Source: Chitinophaga deserti (GTDB taxonomy: Bacteria; Bacteroidota; Bacteroidia; Chitinophagales; Chitinophagaceae). Taken from it: a stretch of DNA of 64,000 nucleotides. The notes below the pieces were generated by a model that saw nothing but the letters and a program-made list of their open reading frames with translations, did no database searches and was not told the DNA's origin. Each line of letters opens with the position of its first letter. The stretch's first letter is position 1. Made by a program: the position numbers and the translations under genes. The stretch covers positions 1 through 64,000 of the forward strand of contig NZ_QFFK01000002.1 of NCBI RefSeq assembly GCF_003149455.1, written 5' to 3'. Below are positions 26,854 through 35,579 of this stretch, in pieces.

Positions 26854-27327
26854 ATGAAAGCAAACATTGGCATCAGCGAAAACCATTTGAAGGCAGTAGC
26901 AGAAAAATTACAGGTAGTATTAGCGGATGAACAGGTGCTTTACACCAAAACCCGGAATTATCACTGGAACGTAGTGGGCGACAACTTCTCCGAAATGCAC
27001 ATCTTCTTTGAGAAACAATACGACGAACTGGCAGAGATCGTAGACGAAGTAGCCGAGCGTATCCGTATGCTGGGCCACTACAGTACCGGGCGCCTTGTGG
27101 ACTTCCTGAAGCTGACCAACCTGCTGGAACCTGAGTATTCCAACGTACAAAGCGAGCAGATCAAAAACCTGCTGGACGACCATGAAACCATCATCCGTCA
27201 CCTCCGCGAACTCATTACAGAGTTTGCTGAAAAGCAAAAAGACCTCGGCTCCAGCGACTTCGTGACCGGCCTTCTCCGCCAGCACGAAAAAATGGCCTGG
27301 ATGCTCCGTTCGTACCTTGATAAATAA
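26854..27327 (+). CDS. dps: Dps/ferritin-like DNA-protection protein
   Basis: Cytoplasmic dodecameric mini-ferritin of 157 residues, normal for the family. It oxidises Fe(II), mainly with hydrogen peroxide, stores iron and can protect DNA. The ferroxidase-site motif is clear: TRNYHWNVVG with the conserved His, followed by the FFEKQYDELAEIVDEVAERIRMLG helix carrying the Asp and Glu ligands. It lacks the Lys-rich N-terminal tail some Dps proteins use for DNA binding. It has a strong terminator 18 bases after the stop. The lone-gene arrangement is typical of stress-induced dps. Confidence 0.93.
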   Translation: MKANIGISENHLKAVAEKLQVVLADEQVLYTKTRNYHWNVVGDNFSEMHIFFEKQYDELAEIVDEVAERIRMLGHYSTGRLVDFLKLTNLLEPEYSNVQSEQIKNLLDDHETIIRHLRELITEFAEKQKDLGSSDFVTGLLRQHEKMAWMLRSYLDK

Positions 27328-27344
27328 GTAATCTTTGTAAACAT

Positions 27345-27386
27345 AAAAAAGGAACCGTCGCACTTGTTTGAGACGGTTCCTTTTTT
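27345..27386 (+). terminator. Terminator of dps
   Basis: Stem GGAACCGTC / GACGGTTCC followed by TTTTTT. Loop, stem and tail (CACTTGTTTGAGACGG..TTTTTTATGCTC) closely match the terminator after the tRNA array at 57916-57948. Confidence 0.92.
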
Positions 27387-27419
27387 ATGCTCCTATAATT
27401 GCATATTCACTACCCTACC

Positions 27420-27569
27420 CTGTAAAGCTTTTTTCAATATAAGACACTATAAGTTCAGGCTATCCAAATTGTCTGCTAATTGTCATGTGAGATACCTTTG
27501 AGTTACCTTTGAGCCACCTATAAGCCACCTTTAAGCTACCCTAAAGGAGGGTGGCTTATAGGTAACTTA
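27420..27569. repeat. Bipartite element plus 11-nt array with inverted half (array 2)
   Basis: CTGTAAAGC (27420-27428) and ATAAGACACTAT (27439-27450) are spaced by ten bases exactly as at 101-131. Five 11-base units follow (27488 TGAGATACCTT, 27499 TGAGTTACCTT, 27510 TGAGCCACCTA, 27521 TAAGCCACCTT, 27532 TAAGCTACCCT). Two units then appear in inverted orientation (27548-27558 and 27559-27569), giving a perfect 14-bp inverted repeat ACCTATAAGCCACC (27516-27529 / 27550-27563). The region lies between the convergent dps and OmpA-like genes. No gene is seen in 27387-27670. Confidence 0.7.
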
Positions 27570-27670
27570 TATCTGCATCATACCTGGGTTGTAGATAATT
27601 TATGTTACATTTTTCTATTTTGTAGGCCTTAGGTTACAAGGAATGTAAAGGGAGGCAAACCAGTGGCAAA

Positions 27671-27703
27671 GAAAAAGGCCGCCTCAGACTAGTGAGACGG
27701 CCC
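27671..27703 (-). terminator. Terminator of the double-OmpA gene
   Basis: Arms GGCCGCCTCA and TGAGACGGCC flank a short loop. Read on the minus strand the stem is followed by TTTTTC, 26 bases after the stop codon. Confidence 0.85.
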
Positions 27704-27728
27704 TTCGGTTTTTATGCCTGCTTGCCAA

Positions 27729-29225
27729 TTATTGCCTGTAAATGATGATCTCCACCCGCCGGTTCCGCCTCCGCCCCTCGGGAGTATCATTCGGGAACAC
27801 CGGGCGGTGCTCACCCTCACCTTTAACCTGCAGGATGTAATCCCCCAGTCCTTTATTGCGCAGGTACTCTGCCAGGGAAGCTGCGCGCTTTTGCGAAAGG
27901 GCCAGATTATAATCGTCTTCCCCTGCATTATCAGTATGCCCGATCAGCGCGAGGGTAGTGCCTTCAATGCGGGGAATCTTCCCTACCAGACTGTCGAGCG
28001 ATTTAAAAAGGGCCGGATTGAGTTCGTGACGGTCAAATCTGAACAATACGTCCGGAATGATCAGCGTATCTGGCTGTAGAGACGGTTTTGCGACAAGAGG
28101 CGCCATGGGTGCAGTATTTGTATCTTTGACACAAAAGGCAATCTTCACGAAATTGCGCCCTTCCCGCCCATCTTCCCCATCAGGATTATAAGGCGGGGCC
28201 TTACCTGCCGCCGTTACATCGATCTCCTCCTTGTTGAATCCGTATTTATTTACGAGTACTTCCCTGACTCTTTCCGCCTGAATAACGGATATCGATTTGT
28301 TGTACAGGCCGTCCTGTGGATAGTAAAACCCGGTAACTTCCACCCGTTGCCCCGTTTCCGGTTCATAGGCACGAATAATGGAATCTACCCGGGCCGCAGC
28401 CACAGGGTCTGCAGTGCGGCCGGCTGCCGTGAAAATATCTGCTCCCGGTACCCCGATATCTATACATTTCAATTTACGGTGCAGCCTGACGTGGACAGAA
28501 TCGTCCCGAGGCCCAAAGAACTCGTCGGGTATGGTATGCCGGTCGATGCGGGTACGGAGTGTATCCATCACCAAAGCTGCTCCTGAACAAAGCGGGCCCG
28601 GTTCCAGTGGTTCAATACTGAGGGAATCTATATACAGGTATTCATTTTCCCCGCTTACCCTTGATTCCCTTTTCGCCATCACTCCCATGAGCAGATGCTG
28701 CCAGTTGCCCCCGGCGGTAAACTCTCTTTCCATCACCCAAAAGTTGGATTTGGGGAACTTCTTTTTGATATCAGGCTCACTCAGCTTCAATGTAGGCGGT
28801 ATATTGGCAATGGCCTCGCCGTAATACCGGTAAGTGTATTTATCGGACAGGTAAAAATCCAGTTCAGGAGATGCAGCATTGGTACCTACAATGGCATAAA
28901 TGCGGTAGCGCTTACCTATTTCAAGCGGGCACAGGAGCTTTGTTTGTGCATAGTTCCGTGCAAATGACTCGCTGCCCGCCAATAGCCGTATCATCTGATT
29001 GCCCGCTCCATTCTTGTTTGTGTGAAAATTATAAGTCATTTTCAGGGTAGTGGGGGCCACATTTTCCCAGCCCACCGGGGCGCATGGCGCTCTGTACTCC
29101 CTGCAGATATTAATCTCTTCGAAACTGGGATTCGGGACCAGGTTCTGGGCCAGCGCCCCCTGGTGGAATGGCAGGAGGGCAGGTAGTAAGCGTAACAGGG
29201 CAGACAGTCGCATTTTTCGCTTCAT
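27729..29225 (-). CDS. Secreted protein with N-terminal jelly-roll-like region and two OmpA-like domains
   Basis: Envelope protein of 498 residues. A signal peptide (to about residue 27, GALAQ) is followed by NLVPNPSFEE, a start typical of carbohydrate-binding-like beta-sandwich regions in Bacteroidota. Two OmpA-like segments follow. The first (about 265-375) is degenerate (VDSIIRAYEPETGQRVEVTGFYYPQDG..SVIQAERVREVL). The second (about 390-495) is canonical, with FRFDRHELNP, LIGHTDNAGEDDYNLALSQKRAASL and RRRNRRVEI, and should bind peptidoglycan. The ATG at 29213 (MRLSALL) is an alternative start. It is transcribed alone, with a terminator downstream, convergent with dps. The role is probably structural tethering of the outer membrane to the wall. 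Confidence 0.85.
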   Translation of the reverse strand: MKRKMRLSALLRLLPALLPFHQGALAQNLVPNPSFEEINICREYRAPCAPVGWENVAPTTLKMTYNFHTNKNGAGNQMIRLLAGSESFARNYAQTKLLCPLEIGKRYRIYAIVGTNAASPELDFYLSDKYTYRYYGEAIANIPPTLKLSEPDIKKKFPKSNFWVMEREFTAGGNWQHLLMGVMAKRESRVSGENEYLYIDSLSIEPLEPGPLCSGAALVMDTLRTRIDRHTIPDEFFGPRDDSVHVRLHRKLKCIDIGVPGADIFTAAGRTADPVAAARVDSIIRAYEPETGQRVEVTGFYYPQDGLYNKSISVIQAERVREVLVNKYGFNKEEIDVTAAGKAPPYNPDGEDGREGRNFVKIAFCVKDTNTAPMAPLVAKPSLQPDTLIIPDVLFRFDRHELNPALFKSLDSLVGKIPRIEGTTLALIGHTDNAGEDDYNLALSQKRAASLAEYLRNKGLGDYILQVKGEGEHRPVFPNDTPEGRRRNRRVEIIIYRQ

Positions 29226-29433
29226 CAGCTTCCTATTAACTGAAAATCACTGCAAATATTATCCTCCTGCCTCATATATGACACAAATATGTTATACCCT
29301 TTCAATCTTAGGATTTCCCTAACATGCACCTCCCGTACCTTTATATCCTACAAACAATCTCCGGCCATTTTACGTTAAACCTACTGCACTCACACATTTG
29401 TAACCCTGTCTATTATTCATTTTTAAATCTTAA

Positions 29434-30189
29434 ATGATGGAACAGTTATTTTCCGGGAAAGTGGCATTGGTAACCGGCGCAGGCTCCGGCATTGGAGAGG
29501 CTACGGCACTCCTGTATGCGAAGCATGGCGCTAAAGTAATCGTTTCGGATATTAACGTGGAGCATGGCAACAGCGTGGTGGAAAAGATCCGTACAAACGG
29601 GGGCGATGCACAGTTTGTTGCCTGTGATGTCAGTAAATCCGAAGAATGCGAAAAGCTTGTGAATGAAACCCTCAGGCATTACGGCCGTCTCGACTATGCC
29701 TGCAACAATGCCGGCATCGGTGGAGAAGCCGCACCGGTAGGTGATATGAGCACTGGTGGGTGGGACAAGGTAATTGCCATTAACCTCTCCAGTGTTTTCT
29801 ATTGTATGAAATACCAGCTGCCTGCCATGCTGAAAAATGGCGGTGGTGCCATCGTGAATATGGCTTCCATTCTGGGCCAGGTGGGCTTCGCCCATTCCGC
29901 AGGCTATGCAGCAGCCAAGCATGGCGTGGTAGGCCTCACACAAACTGCCGGTGCCGAATACTCCTCACAGGGAGTTCGTATTAATGCGGTAGGCCCCGGT
30001 TTCATTGATACCCCACTGCTCCAGCAAATGGATAAAGCTGCGAAAGCGATGCTGGTTTCCAATCATCCTATCGGCCGCCTGGGCAGGGCGGAAGAAGTGG
30101 CTGAACTCGTTATCTGGCTTAGTTCCGACAAAGCATCTTTCGTTACCGGCTCCTATTACCCGGTAGACGGGGCGTACCTCGCCGTATAA
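29434..30189 (+). CDS. Short-chain dehydrogenase/reductase (SDR) family oxidoreductase
   Basis: Cytoplasmic NAD(P)-dependent oxidoreductase of classical SDR type, 251 residues. The cofactor motif TGAGSGIG (about 15-22), NNAG (about 90-93) and the catalytic Ser-Tyr-Lys set (NMASILG.., then GYAAAKHG) are all present, as is the C-terminal VTGSYYPVDGAY typical of 3-oxoacyl-ACP-reductase-like or sugar/alcohol dehydrogenases. Asp in VSDIN after the second beta-strand favours NAD(H). Two adjacent ATG codons (29434, 29437) open the frame. It is a single-gene unit ending at a strong terminator. The substrate cannot be assigned. Confidence 0.92.
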   Translation: MMEQLFSGKVALVTGAGSGIGEATALLYAKHGAKVIVSDINVEHGNSVVEKIRTNGGDAQFVACDVSKSEECEKLVNETLRHYGRLDYACNNAGIGGEAAPVGDMSTGGWDKVIAINLSSVFYCMKYQLPAMLKNGGGAIVNMASILGQVGFAHSAGYAAAKHGVVGLTQTAGAEYSSQGVRINAVGPGFIDTPLLQQMDKAAKAMLVSNHPIGRLGRAEEVAELVIWLSSDKASFVTGSYYPVDGAYLAV

Positions 30190-30206
30190 ATTTATCAGGA
30201 CAGGGC

Positions 30207-30244
30207 AGGACAGTTGCGGCTACGCGGCTGTCCTGTTCTTTTTC
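30207..30244 (+). terminator. Terminator of the SDR gene
   Basis: Arms CAGGACAG and CTGTCCTG flank a GC-rich loop and are followed by TTCTTTTT. The region from here to the next gene at 30466 shows only a near-consensus promoter box (TATTTTTC at 30430-30437). Confidence 0.85.
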
Positions 30245-30465
30245 CCTACCGCCCATCTCCCACAATCCCCGCTCCTCCATTATCCACCCTTCCGCTTAAA
30301 CGTTTGTCTGTTTAATAACGTCTATCAAAGTGAACGGACCACGGAATTTCAAGTCCGAAAAGGGCATTACCATTTATCCCGTAAATCCTGCACAGGTGTA
30401 AAAGCCACGACAGGCGGGCGATGGAGTCGTATTTTTCGGCATCAACCTATAGATATTATACCTAG

Positions 30466-33174
30466 ATGAGAATCACGCCAAAAAGCAGCATAGGTGCCGC
30501 TATCGGTATCCTTTGCTGGCTCGGATGTATGTTCACCTTTGAGGAAGCTTACGCACAGCAGCCCCCATCGAATAAGGACACGGAAACCGGTGCCATCAGC
30601 GGAAAAGTGCAACAGAACGGCAGTAAAGAACCGATCCCTTTCGCTTCCATAGCCCTGCTGAACGAAGACGATTCTACCGTTATCAACGGCGTTGCCGCCG
30701 ATGAGAAGGGAACGTTTGTCCTAAAGCCGGTACCTTATGGCAGTTATCTCATCAGGGTAGCCACCATGGGCTTCACCCCTTATTTCACCAAAGTAAAACT
30801 CAACGGGGAAAGACCCCATTGGGAGCTGGGGACCATCATCCTCGAAACCGGAACCCGAAGCCTCAAAGAAGTGGAAGTGGTGGGACAGAAGAAGATGTTC
30901 ACCATGAACAAGGATTCCATCATCTTCACCCCCGACGAAAACTTCCTCCCAGGAGGTACCGGTATGGAGCTGCTCGAATATGTTCCCGGTGTTACCATCG
31001 ATGCGAACAATAATATCACTATGGAAGGGAAAGACCAGGTGCGGTTTTATGTAGATAATAAGCCTGTGGCGCAAACCGGCATGGATGCCAACAGCTACCT
31101 CAACAACCTGCCTTCCTTTATGATTGAGAGGATAGAAGTGCTGAAAGTACCACCCGATGCAGTAGATGCTGAACAGGCGTTAGTGGAAGGCCGCAACAAT
31201 ATCCGGTATATCAACATCATTACCCGCAAAGTGAAGTTCCGTGGATATTCCGCAGCAGTAACCGCAGGGGTCGACAGCCGCCGTAACCTCAATGCTAAAA
31301 TGCGGTACAACCTCAACCTCGCACCCTTCCAGGTCACATATTTCAACAACGGCCAGTATAATTCCGACTCCAGCTATCTGCAGCGTGTCTACTTTCCGAA
31401 AACTGCGGGAGGCGACAGCTCCTATCTTTCCCAGAAAAACTTCCGCACCAGCTATAACTTCAACCACAACCTCAACACCCGGTATGAAAGGAAATTCACT
31501 GATAAGGAATTCCTCCGTGGTGCTGTAACCCTCGGCTGGACGGGCGATGGCAGTAACAGTAATAACAATTCCATCAATAGCAACGCTTCCCATAAACCTA
31601 CCATGCTCAAAAACCAGGAAAATGAAAACAGGCGGAATGGCTATCGTGCCGTTACTGACTGGAACTATTCCAAAGAGTATGAGGAGCGTAATAAAAAACT
31701 GGAAGCAGGCTTCAACTTCACCAAGGCAGGTGGTACAGGAAGAGGGTATAATGATTACCTCTATCCGCTGACAGATGATACCTCTCTCCAGAAAAATGAC
31801 CAAAGCAACGGTAACTATAGTATGCGGACCAACATTCACTTCCGCCAGCCGCTGGAAAAAGGTAAATATTATGATCTCAGTGGCGATGCATCCCTTAGCG
31901 GTTCTACCAACGAGAATATTGCGAAGCGCAAAAATGTGAACGATCATGAGCTGCTCGATGCTCCCCGCCTCAGCACCGACTATACTTCATTTAATCAGAA
32001 CTACGCGGTTAATGCCAGCACGGGTAAGTCTAACCCCAAGCTGGGATACAATTTCACAGGCAGGTTCTCCTACAACAGCCAGCAATCGCGGGAAACATTT
32101 GCAGGTAACGAGTTCAACAATAAAACGTATGAAGTGAGGAGTTCTGTGGGTCTTAACTACAGTCCCTGGAAAGACCACAGGGCTAACCTGCGCTTCAATC
32201 CGGGAATCCAGTTCTTTAACCAGGAGGCACTGCTGGATTCTCTCCGCAGCCGTGTGCCCTTCAAGTACACGAACTTTGCCCCCGGGATGAACTTCACATA
32301 CGATTACAAGCAGCAGCAGCTGTCGTTTAACTACTCCCGGAATATGGACCGGCCTACGCCCGACCAGCTGAACCCCTTCGTAAATACTACCGACAGCTTC
32401 AATATACGTACCGGCAACCCTAACCTGCGCCCGTCTTTTACAAAAGACTACCGCGCGGAGTACAGCATCCAGGTTAAATCGCATTCCATGAAAGTAGGTG
32501 TGGAAAAGCAGGATGCCGATGATATCATTTCGCGGTACACACAGGTACAGTACATCAACGATACCACTATCATCAATAAGAGCACATTCGTGAACCTGGC
32601 CTCCCGCCGGGATCATAATGCATACATAACACTTACTTCCCACTTCTTCAAGCCTACCAACAATAACAAAGGCGCCCTGCAGCTGAATATCAACGGAGGC
32701 CTTCGTTATTACGATACTAAAACCGATGGTGGGGAAGACGGGCAGGGGGCAGTGAGCGATAAATTCGCACATGTTTCCGGGTGGACGAGCCACCTCAATG
32801 TCTGGACGAGCTACCGCATCCGGGTGTTCTCCATTTCTGCGAACTTCCGTTATAACGGCCCGCGGTATTATGCCCAGGGCAAACAGGAAGCCCGTTTCGG
32901 GAGTGGCCTGAAAGGACAGCTGAACCTGTTTCAGCGGAAGCTTAACGTAGCGTTTTCCGTGGAAAACATTTTCGGATCTAGCGTAAGGAACTTCTATGAG
33001 CTTACGAAAGACTACGAGCAATTTTCCAACAACCGCCGCAATGTGCGATACCTCAGCCTCAATGTTACATACAACATCCGCAAGTTCACCAAGCTGGGCA
33101 AGAAAGGTCCGAAAGAATTCGAACTGGGAACGGAAGAGGAAGAGGGAGGCGATCGCGGAAGACGCCGTCCATAA
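30466..33174 (+). CDS. TonB-receptor-like outer-membrane beta-barrel protein
   Basis: Outer-membrane protein of 902 residues. After a signal peptide (cleavage near AYAQ, about residue 31) comes a carboxypeptidase-regulatory-like beta domain (about 42-125, GAISGKVQQNGSKEPIPFASIALL). A plug-like region follows (about 130-260, LKEVEVVGQKKMF..LLEYVPGVTID..RIEVLKVPP), then a large barrel with alternating aromatic strands, matching the Bacteroidota outer membrane beta-barrel family related to TonB receptors. The C-terminus is odd: after the last strand an acidic and then basic tail (EFELGTEEEEGGDRGRRRP) extends beyond where barrels usually end in an aromatic residue. No SusD partner or enzyme is adjacent, so the ligand is unknown. 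The gene has its own terminator. Confidence 0.87.
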   Translation: MRITPKSSIGAAIGILCWLGCMFTFEEAYAQQPPSNKDTETGAISGKVQQNGSKEPIPFASIALLNEDDSTVINGVAADEKGTFVLKPVPYGSYLIRVATMGFTPYFTKVKLNGERPHWELGTIILETGTRSLKEVEVVGQKKMFTMNKDSIIFTPDENFLPGGTGMELLEYVPGVTIDANNNITMEGKDQVRFYVDNKPVAQTGMDANSYLNNLPSFMIERIEVLKVPPDAVDAEQALVEGRNNIRYINIITRKVKFRGYSAAVTAGVDSRRNLNAKMRYNLNLAPFQVTYFNNGQYNSDSSYLQRVYFPKTAGGDSSYLSQKNFRTSYNFNHNLNTRYERKFTDKEFLRGAVTLGWTGDGSNSNNNSINSNASHKPTMLKNQENENRRNGYRAVTDWNYSKEYEERNKKLEAGFNFTKAGGTGRGYNDYLYPLTDDTSLQKNDQSNGNYSMRTNIHFRQPLEKGKYYDLSGDASLSGSTNENIAKRKNVNDHELLDAPRLSTDYTSFNQNYAVNASTGKSNPKLGYNFTGRFSYNSQQSRETFAGNEFNNKTYEVRSSVGLNYSPWKDHRANLRFNPGIQFFNQEALLDSLRSRVPFKYTNFAPGMNFTYDYKQQQLSFNYSRNMDRPTPDQLNPFVNTTDSFNIRTGNPNLRPSFTKDYRAEYSIQVKSHSMKVGVEKQDADDIISRYTQVQYINDTTIINKSTFVNLASRRDHNAYITLTSHFFKPTNNNKGALQLNINGGLRYYDTKTDGGEDGQGAVSDKFAHVSGWTSHLNVWTSYRIRVFSISANFRYNGPRYYAQGKQEARFGSGLKGQLNLFQRKLNVAFSVENIFGSSVRNFYELTKDYEQFSNNRRNVRYLSLNVTYNIRKFTKLGKKGPKEFELGTEEEEGGDRGRRRP

Positions 33175-33188
33175 AATTCTTTAACCAC

Positions 33189-33238
33189 GAAGCGCCGGCA
33201 TATTTGCATTCTGCAAACGTGCCGGCGCTTCTTCTTTT
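33189..33238 (+). terminator. Terminator of the beta-barrel gene
   Basis: Perfect 12-bp arms GAAGCGCCGGCA (33189-33200) and TGCCGGCGCTTC (33220-33231) are followed by TTCTTTT. A second small stem (TTTGCA / TGCAAA) sits in the loop. Confidence 0.85.
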
Positions 33239-33256
33239 ACAGAATGACTGGTGGGA

Positions 33257-34597
33257 TTAAAGTACCATTCTGGATTTCAGTTCCAGGTATTTATTTACCA
33301 CATTCACCGTCAGGTGTTCCGGAGCAGTAAGGAGGCTCATGATTCCTGCATGCGCCAGTTCCCGCACGATCTGTTTCTTTTCGTGTGCAAACTTTTGGGC
33401 TATCACCTGCATATAAATATCTTCTGTTTCCTCCATCCGCTTTTCGTTTACCGTTTTCAGTTCCGTGTTCTCGAAAAACACAACGAGCAGAATATGGTAT
33501 TTGGCGAGTTGCTTCAGGTAAGGTAACTGCCGCTGCATTCCGGAGAGCGACTCAAAGTTGGTGAATAACATCAGGAAGGAGCGCTGAGACAATGAAGCCC
33601 GCAGGTGTACACCCAGGCGCTCATAATCAGTTTCCATCCAGTCTGTACTTTGAGCATAAAGCTGATCCAGTATTTTGCTGAGCTGTATTTTCTTGTTACT
33701 GGCAGGGAGTACTTCGGTTTGCTTACCCGTAAAAGTAATCAGTCCGGATTTATCCCCTTTCTGCATGGCCACATTACTGAAAACGAGTGTGGCGTTAATG
33801 GCATAGTCGAGCAGGGTAAGGCCGCCAAATGGCATCTTCATGGTGCGGCCTTTATCGATCACACAATACACGAGTTGGGAACGTTCTTCTGTATAGCTGT
33901 TCACCATCAGGTTACCACGGCGTGCGGTAGCTTTCCAGTTGAGGGTGCGCACATCATCACCACGGATGTATTCTTTAATGTGATCAAACTCCATGCTGTG
34001 CCCTATCACCCGGCGGCGGTGCACGCCCAGTTCGTTCAGTTTATGCTTGATGGAAAAAAGCTCAAAGTTGCGGAGCTGCATATAGGAAGGATACACCTTT
34101 ACCGTTTGGGCAAGCGGCTGCGTAATACGGCGGCATACGAAACCAAAAGCGCTCCAGACATATACATGCATATCCCCGAATGCATATTCTCCTCTTTCTA
34201 CCGGGCGCAGCGTCATCCGTAGCTGCGCATCGCCTCCGGCACTGAGCCTGAACGGCAAAGTATAATCTCTCCGCTGAAACTGCACAGGCAGTTCATCCAT
34301 CACTTCGCCCCATACAGGAAAGCCGTACCTGCTTTGCAGCAGGTATTGCACAGGGTTTTCGTCGCCATTGCTGAAACGGTCGGCCATTACCCGGCTGGCC
34401 TGTATTGGCTTGCGCGGCGCATACAGGATGAAGATATCCACCAGCAATAATGCCAGCCATACCGCTGAGCCTATCAAACCCAGCAGGTAAGCAACCGGGA
34501 GGAAGAACCCGATGATGAATACAATTACCAGTATCCCCAGTGCGAGATACAGGCGGTTGCGAAAGAACAGCGATTGATAAAAACGGAGTAACTGCAT
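33257..34597 (-). CDS. DUF58 domain protein of the MoxR operon
   Basis: Membrane-associated protein of 446 residues, last gene of a five-gene operon. Two N-terminal membrane helices (about 15-60) precede an outer beta-rich region and a C-terminal DUF58/von Willebrand A-like domain, with the DUF58 signature RGDDVRTLNWKATARRGNLMV (about 213-233) and the YTEERSQLVYCVIDKGRTM segment resembling a metal-site-bearing strand. DUF58 proteins are almost always encoded next to MoxR ATPases and are thought to be their substrates or partners in envelope maturation. It begins 1 base after the MoxR stop codon, so translational coupling is likely. Confidence 0.9.
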   Translation of the reverse strand: MQLLRFYQSLFFRNRLYLALGILVIVFIIGFFLPVAYLLGLIGSAVWLALLLVDIFILYAPRKPIQASRVMADRFSNGDENPVQYLLQSRYGFPVWGEVMDELPVQFQRRDYTLPFRLSAGGDAQLRMTLRPVERGEYAFGDMHVYVWSAFGFVCRRITQPLAQTVKVYPSYMQLRNFELFSIKHKLNELGVHRRRVIGHSMEFDHIKEYIRGDDVRTLNWKATARRGNLMVNSYTEERSQLVYCVIDKGRTMKMPFGGLTLLDYAINATLVFSNVAMQKGDKSGLITFTGKQTEVLPASNKKIQLSKILDQLYAQSTDWMETDYERLGVHLRASLSQRSFLMLFTNFESLSGMQRQLPYLKQLAKYHILLVVFFENTELKTVNEKRMEETEDIYMQVIAQKFAHEKKQIVRELAHAGIMSLLTAPEHLTVNVVNKYLELKSRMVL

Positions 34598-34598
34598 G

Positions 34599-35579
34599 TT
34601 ATCTGGGTACTTCTACAGCTTTGAGAATTTCACCGATTACTTCATCAGGTGTAATACCTTCCATTTCACGCTCTGGTGTGAGGATGATACGGTGGCGTAA
34701 TACATGCGGAAGGATGTACACCACATCATCGGGCGTTACGAAATCGCGGCGGTTCATTACTGCCACGGCTTTGGCGCAGTTCATGACTGCAATGGAAGCA
34801 CGGGGCGATGCGCCGAGGTAAATACCGGGGTTGTTGCGTGTCTGGTTTACCAAAGCTGCCACATAACTGAGCAGTTTTTCTTCCATGATGATGGTACGCA
34901 CTTTCTGCTGCAGGCGTATAACGGTAGATGCGCTCACCACCGGCTTCATATGTTGTACGGCCGCATGATCGCCCCCCTGTTCATTTGCCGACTGTAGAAT
35001 GCCTATTTCATCCTGCAGGGAAGGGTACTTCACCTCCACTTTGAAAAGGAAACGGTCGAGCTGGGCTTCCGGCAGGCGGTAGGTACCTTCCTGCTCAATG
35101 GGGTTCTGTGTGGCCACTACCATAAAAGGAGCATCCAACTGGTGCGATACACCATCGTTGGTGATTTGCCTTTCTTCCATTACCTCAAACAATGCTGCCT
35201 GTGTTTTGGCCGGGGCGCGGTTGATCTCATCTATCAGGATGATATTGCCGAAAATGGGACCTTTCTTGTATTCGAATTCCTTGCTTTGCGGGTTGAAGAT
35301 GGAAGTTCCCAGCACGTCGGCCGGCATAAGATCAGGGGTAAACTGAATACGGGAAAATTTAGCGTCGATAGTGCCTGCCAGTAATTTGGCTGCCAGTGTT
35401 TTAGCTACTCCCGGTACGCCTTCCACCAGGATATGCCCGTTGGCCAGCATTCCCGTCATCAGCAAGTCTATCAGCTGATGCTGCCCTACAATTACTTTGG
35501 CGATCTCGCTGCGGATAGCTGCAACGGCCTCATGGAGGTCGGCCAGATCGGTACGCGGCTCAAAGGTGTTAATATCCAT
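34599..35579 (-). CDS. MoxR-family AAA+ ATPase
   Basis: Cytoplasmic AAA+ chaperone-like ATPase of 326 residues. Walker A VEGVPGVAKT (about 53-62), Walker B IILIDEINRAPAKTQAALFEVMEE (about 113-136) and sensor region VVATQNPIEQEGTYRLPEAQLDRF (about 153-176) are all textbook MoxR. Family members help mature metal- or vWA-domain proteins encoded beside them, here probably DUF58. It overlaps the upstream DUF4350 stop by one base (TAATG) and ends next to the DUF58 start, so the operon is tightly coupled. Confidence 0.95.
   Translation of the reverse strand: MDINTFEPRTDLADLHEAVAAIRSEIAKVIVGQHQLIDLLMTGMLANGHILVEGVPGVAKTLAAKLLAGTIDAKFSRIQFTPDLMPADVLGTSIFNPQSKEFEYKKGPIFGNIILIDEINRAPAKTQAALFEVMEERQITNDGVSHQLDAPFMVVATQNPIEQEGTYRLPEAQLDRFLFKVEVKYPSLQDEIGILQSANEQGGDHAAVQHMKPVVSASTVIRLQQKVRTIIMEEKLLSYVAALVNQTRNNPGIYLGASPRASIAVMNCAKAVAVMNRRDFVTPDDVVYILPHVLRHRIILTPEREMEGITPDEVIGEILKAVEVPR

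Noticed and set aside
31987-33021. A 344-codon minus-strand frame inside the beta-barrel gene
   Set aside because: Shadow of a GC-biased coding strand; no motifs.
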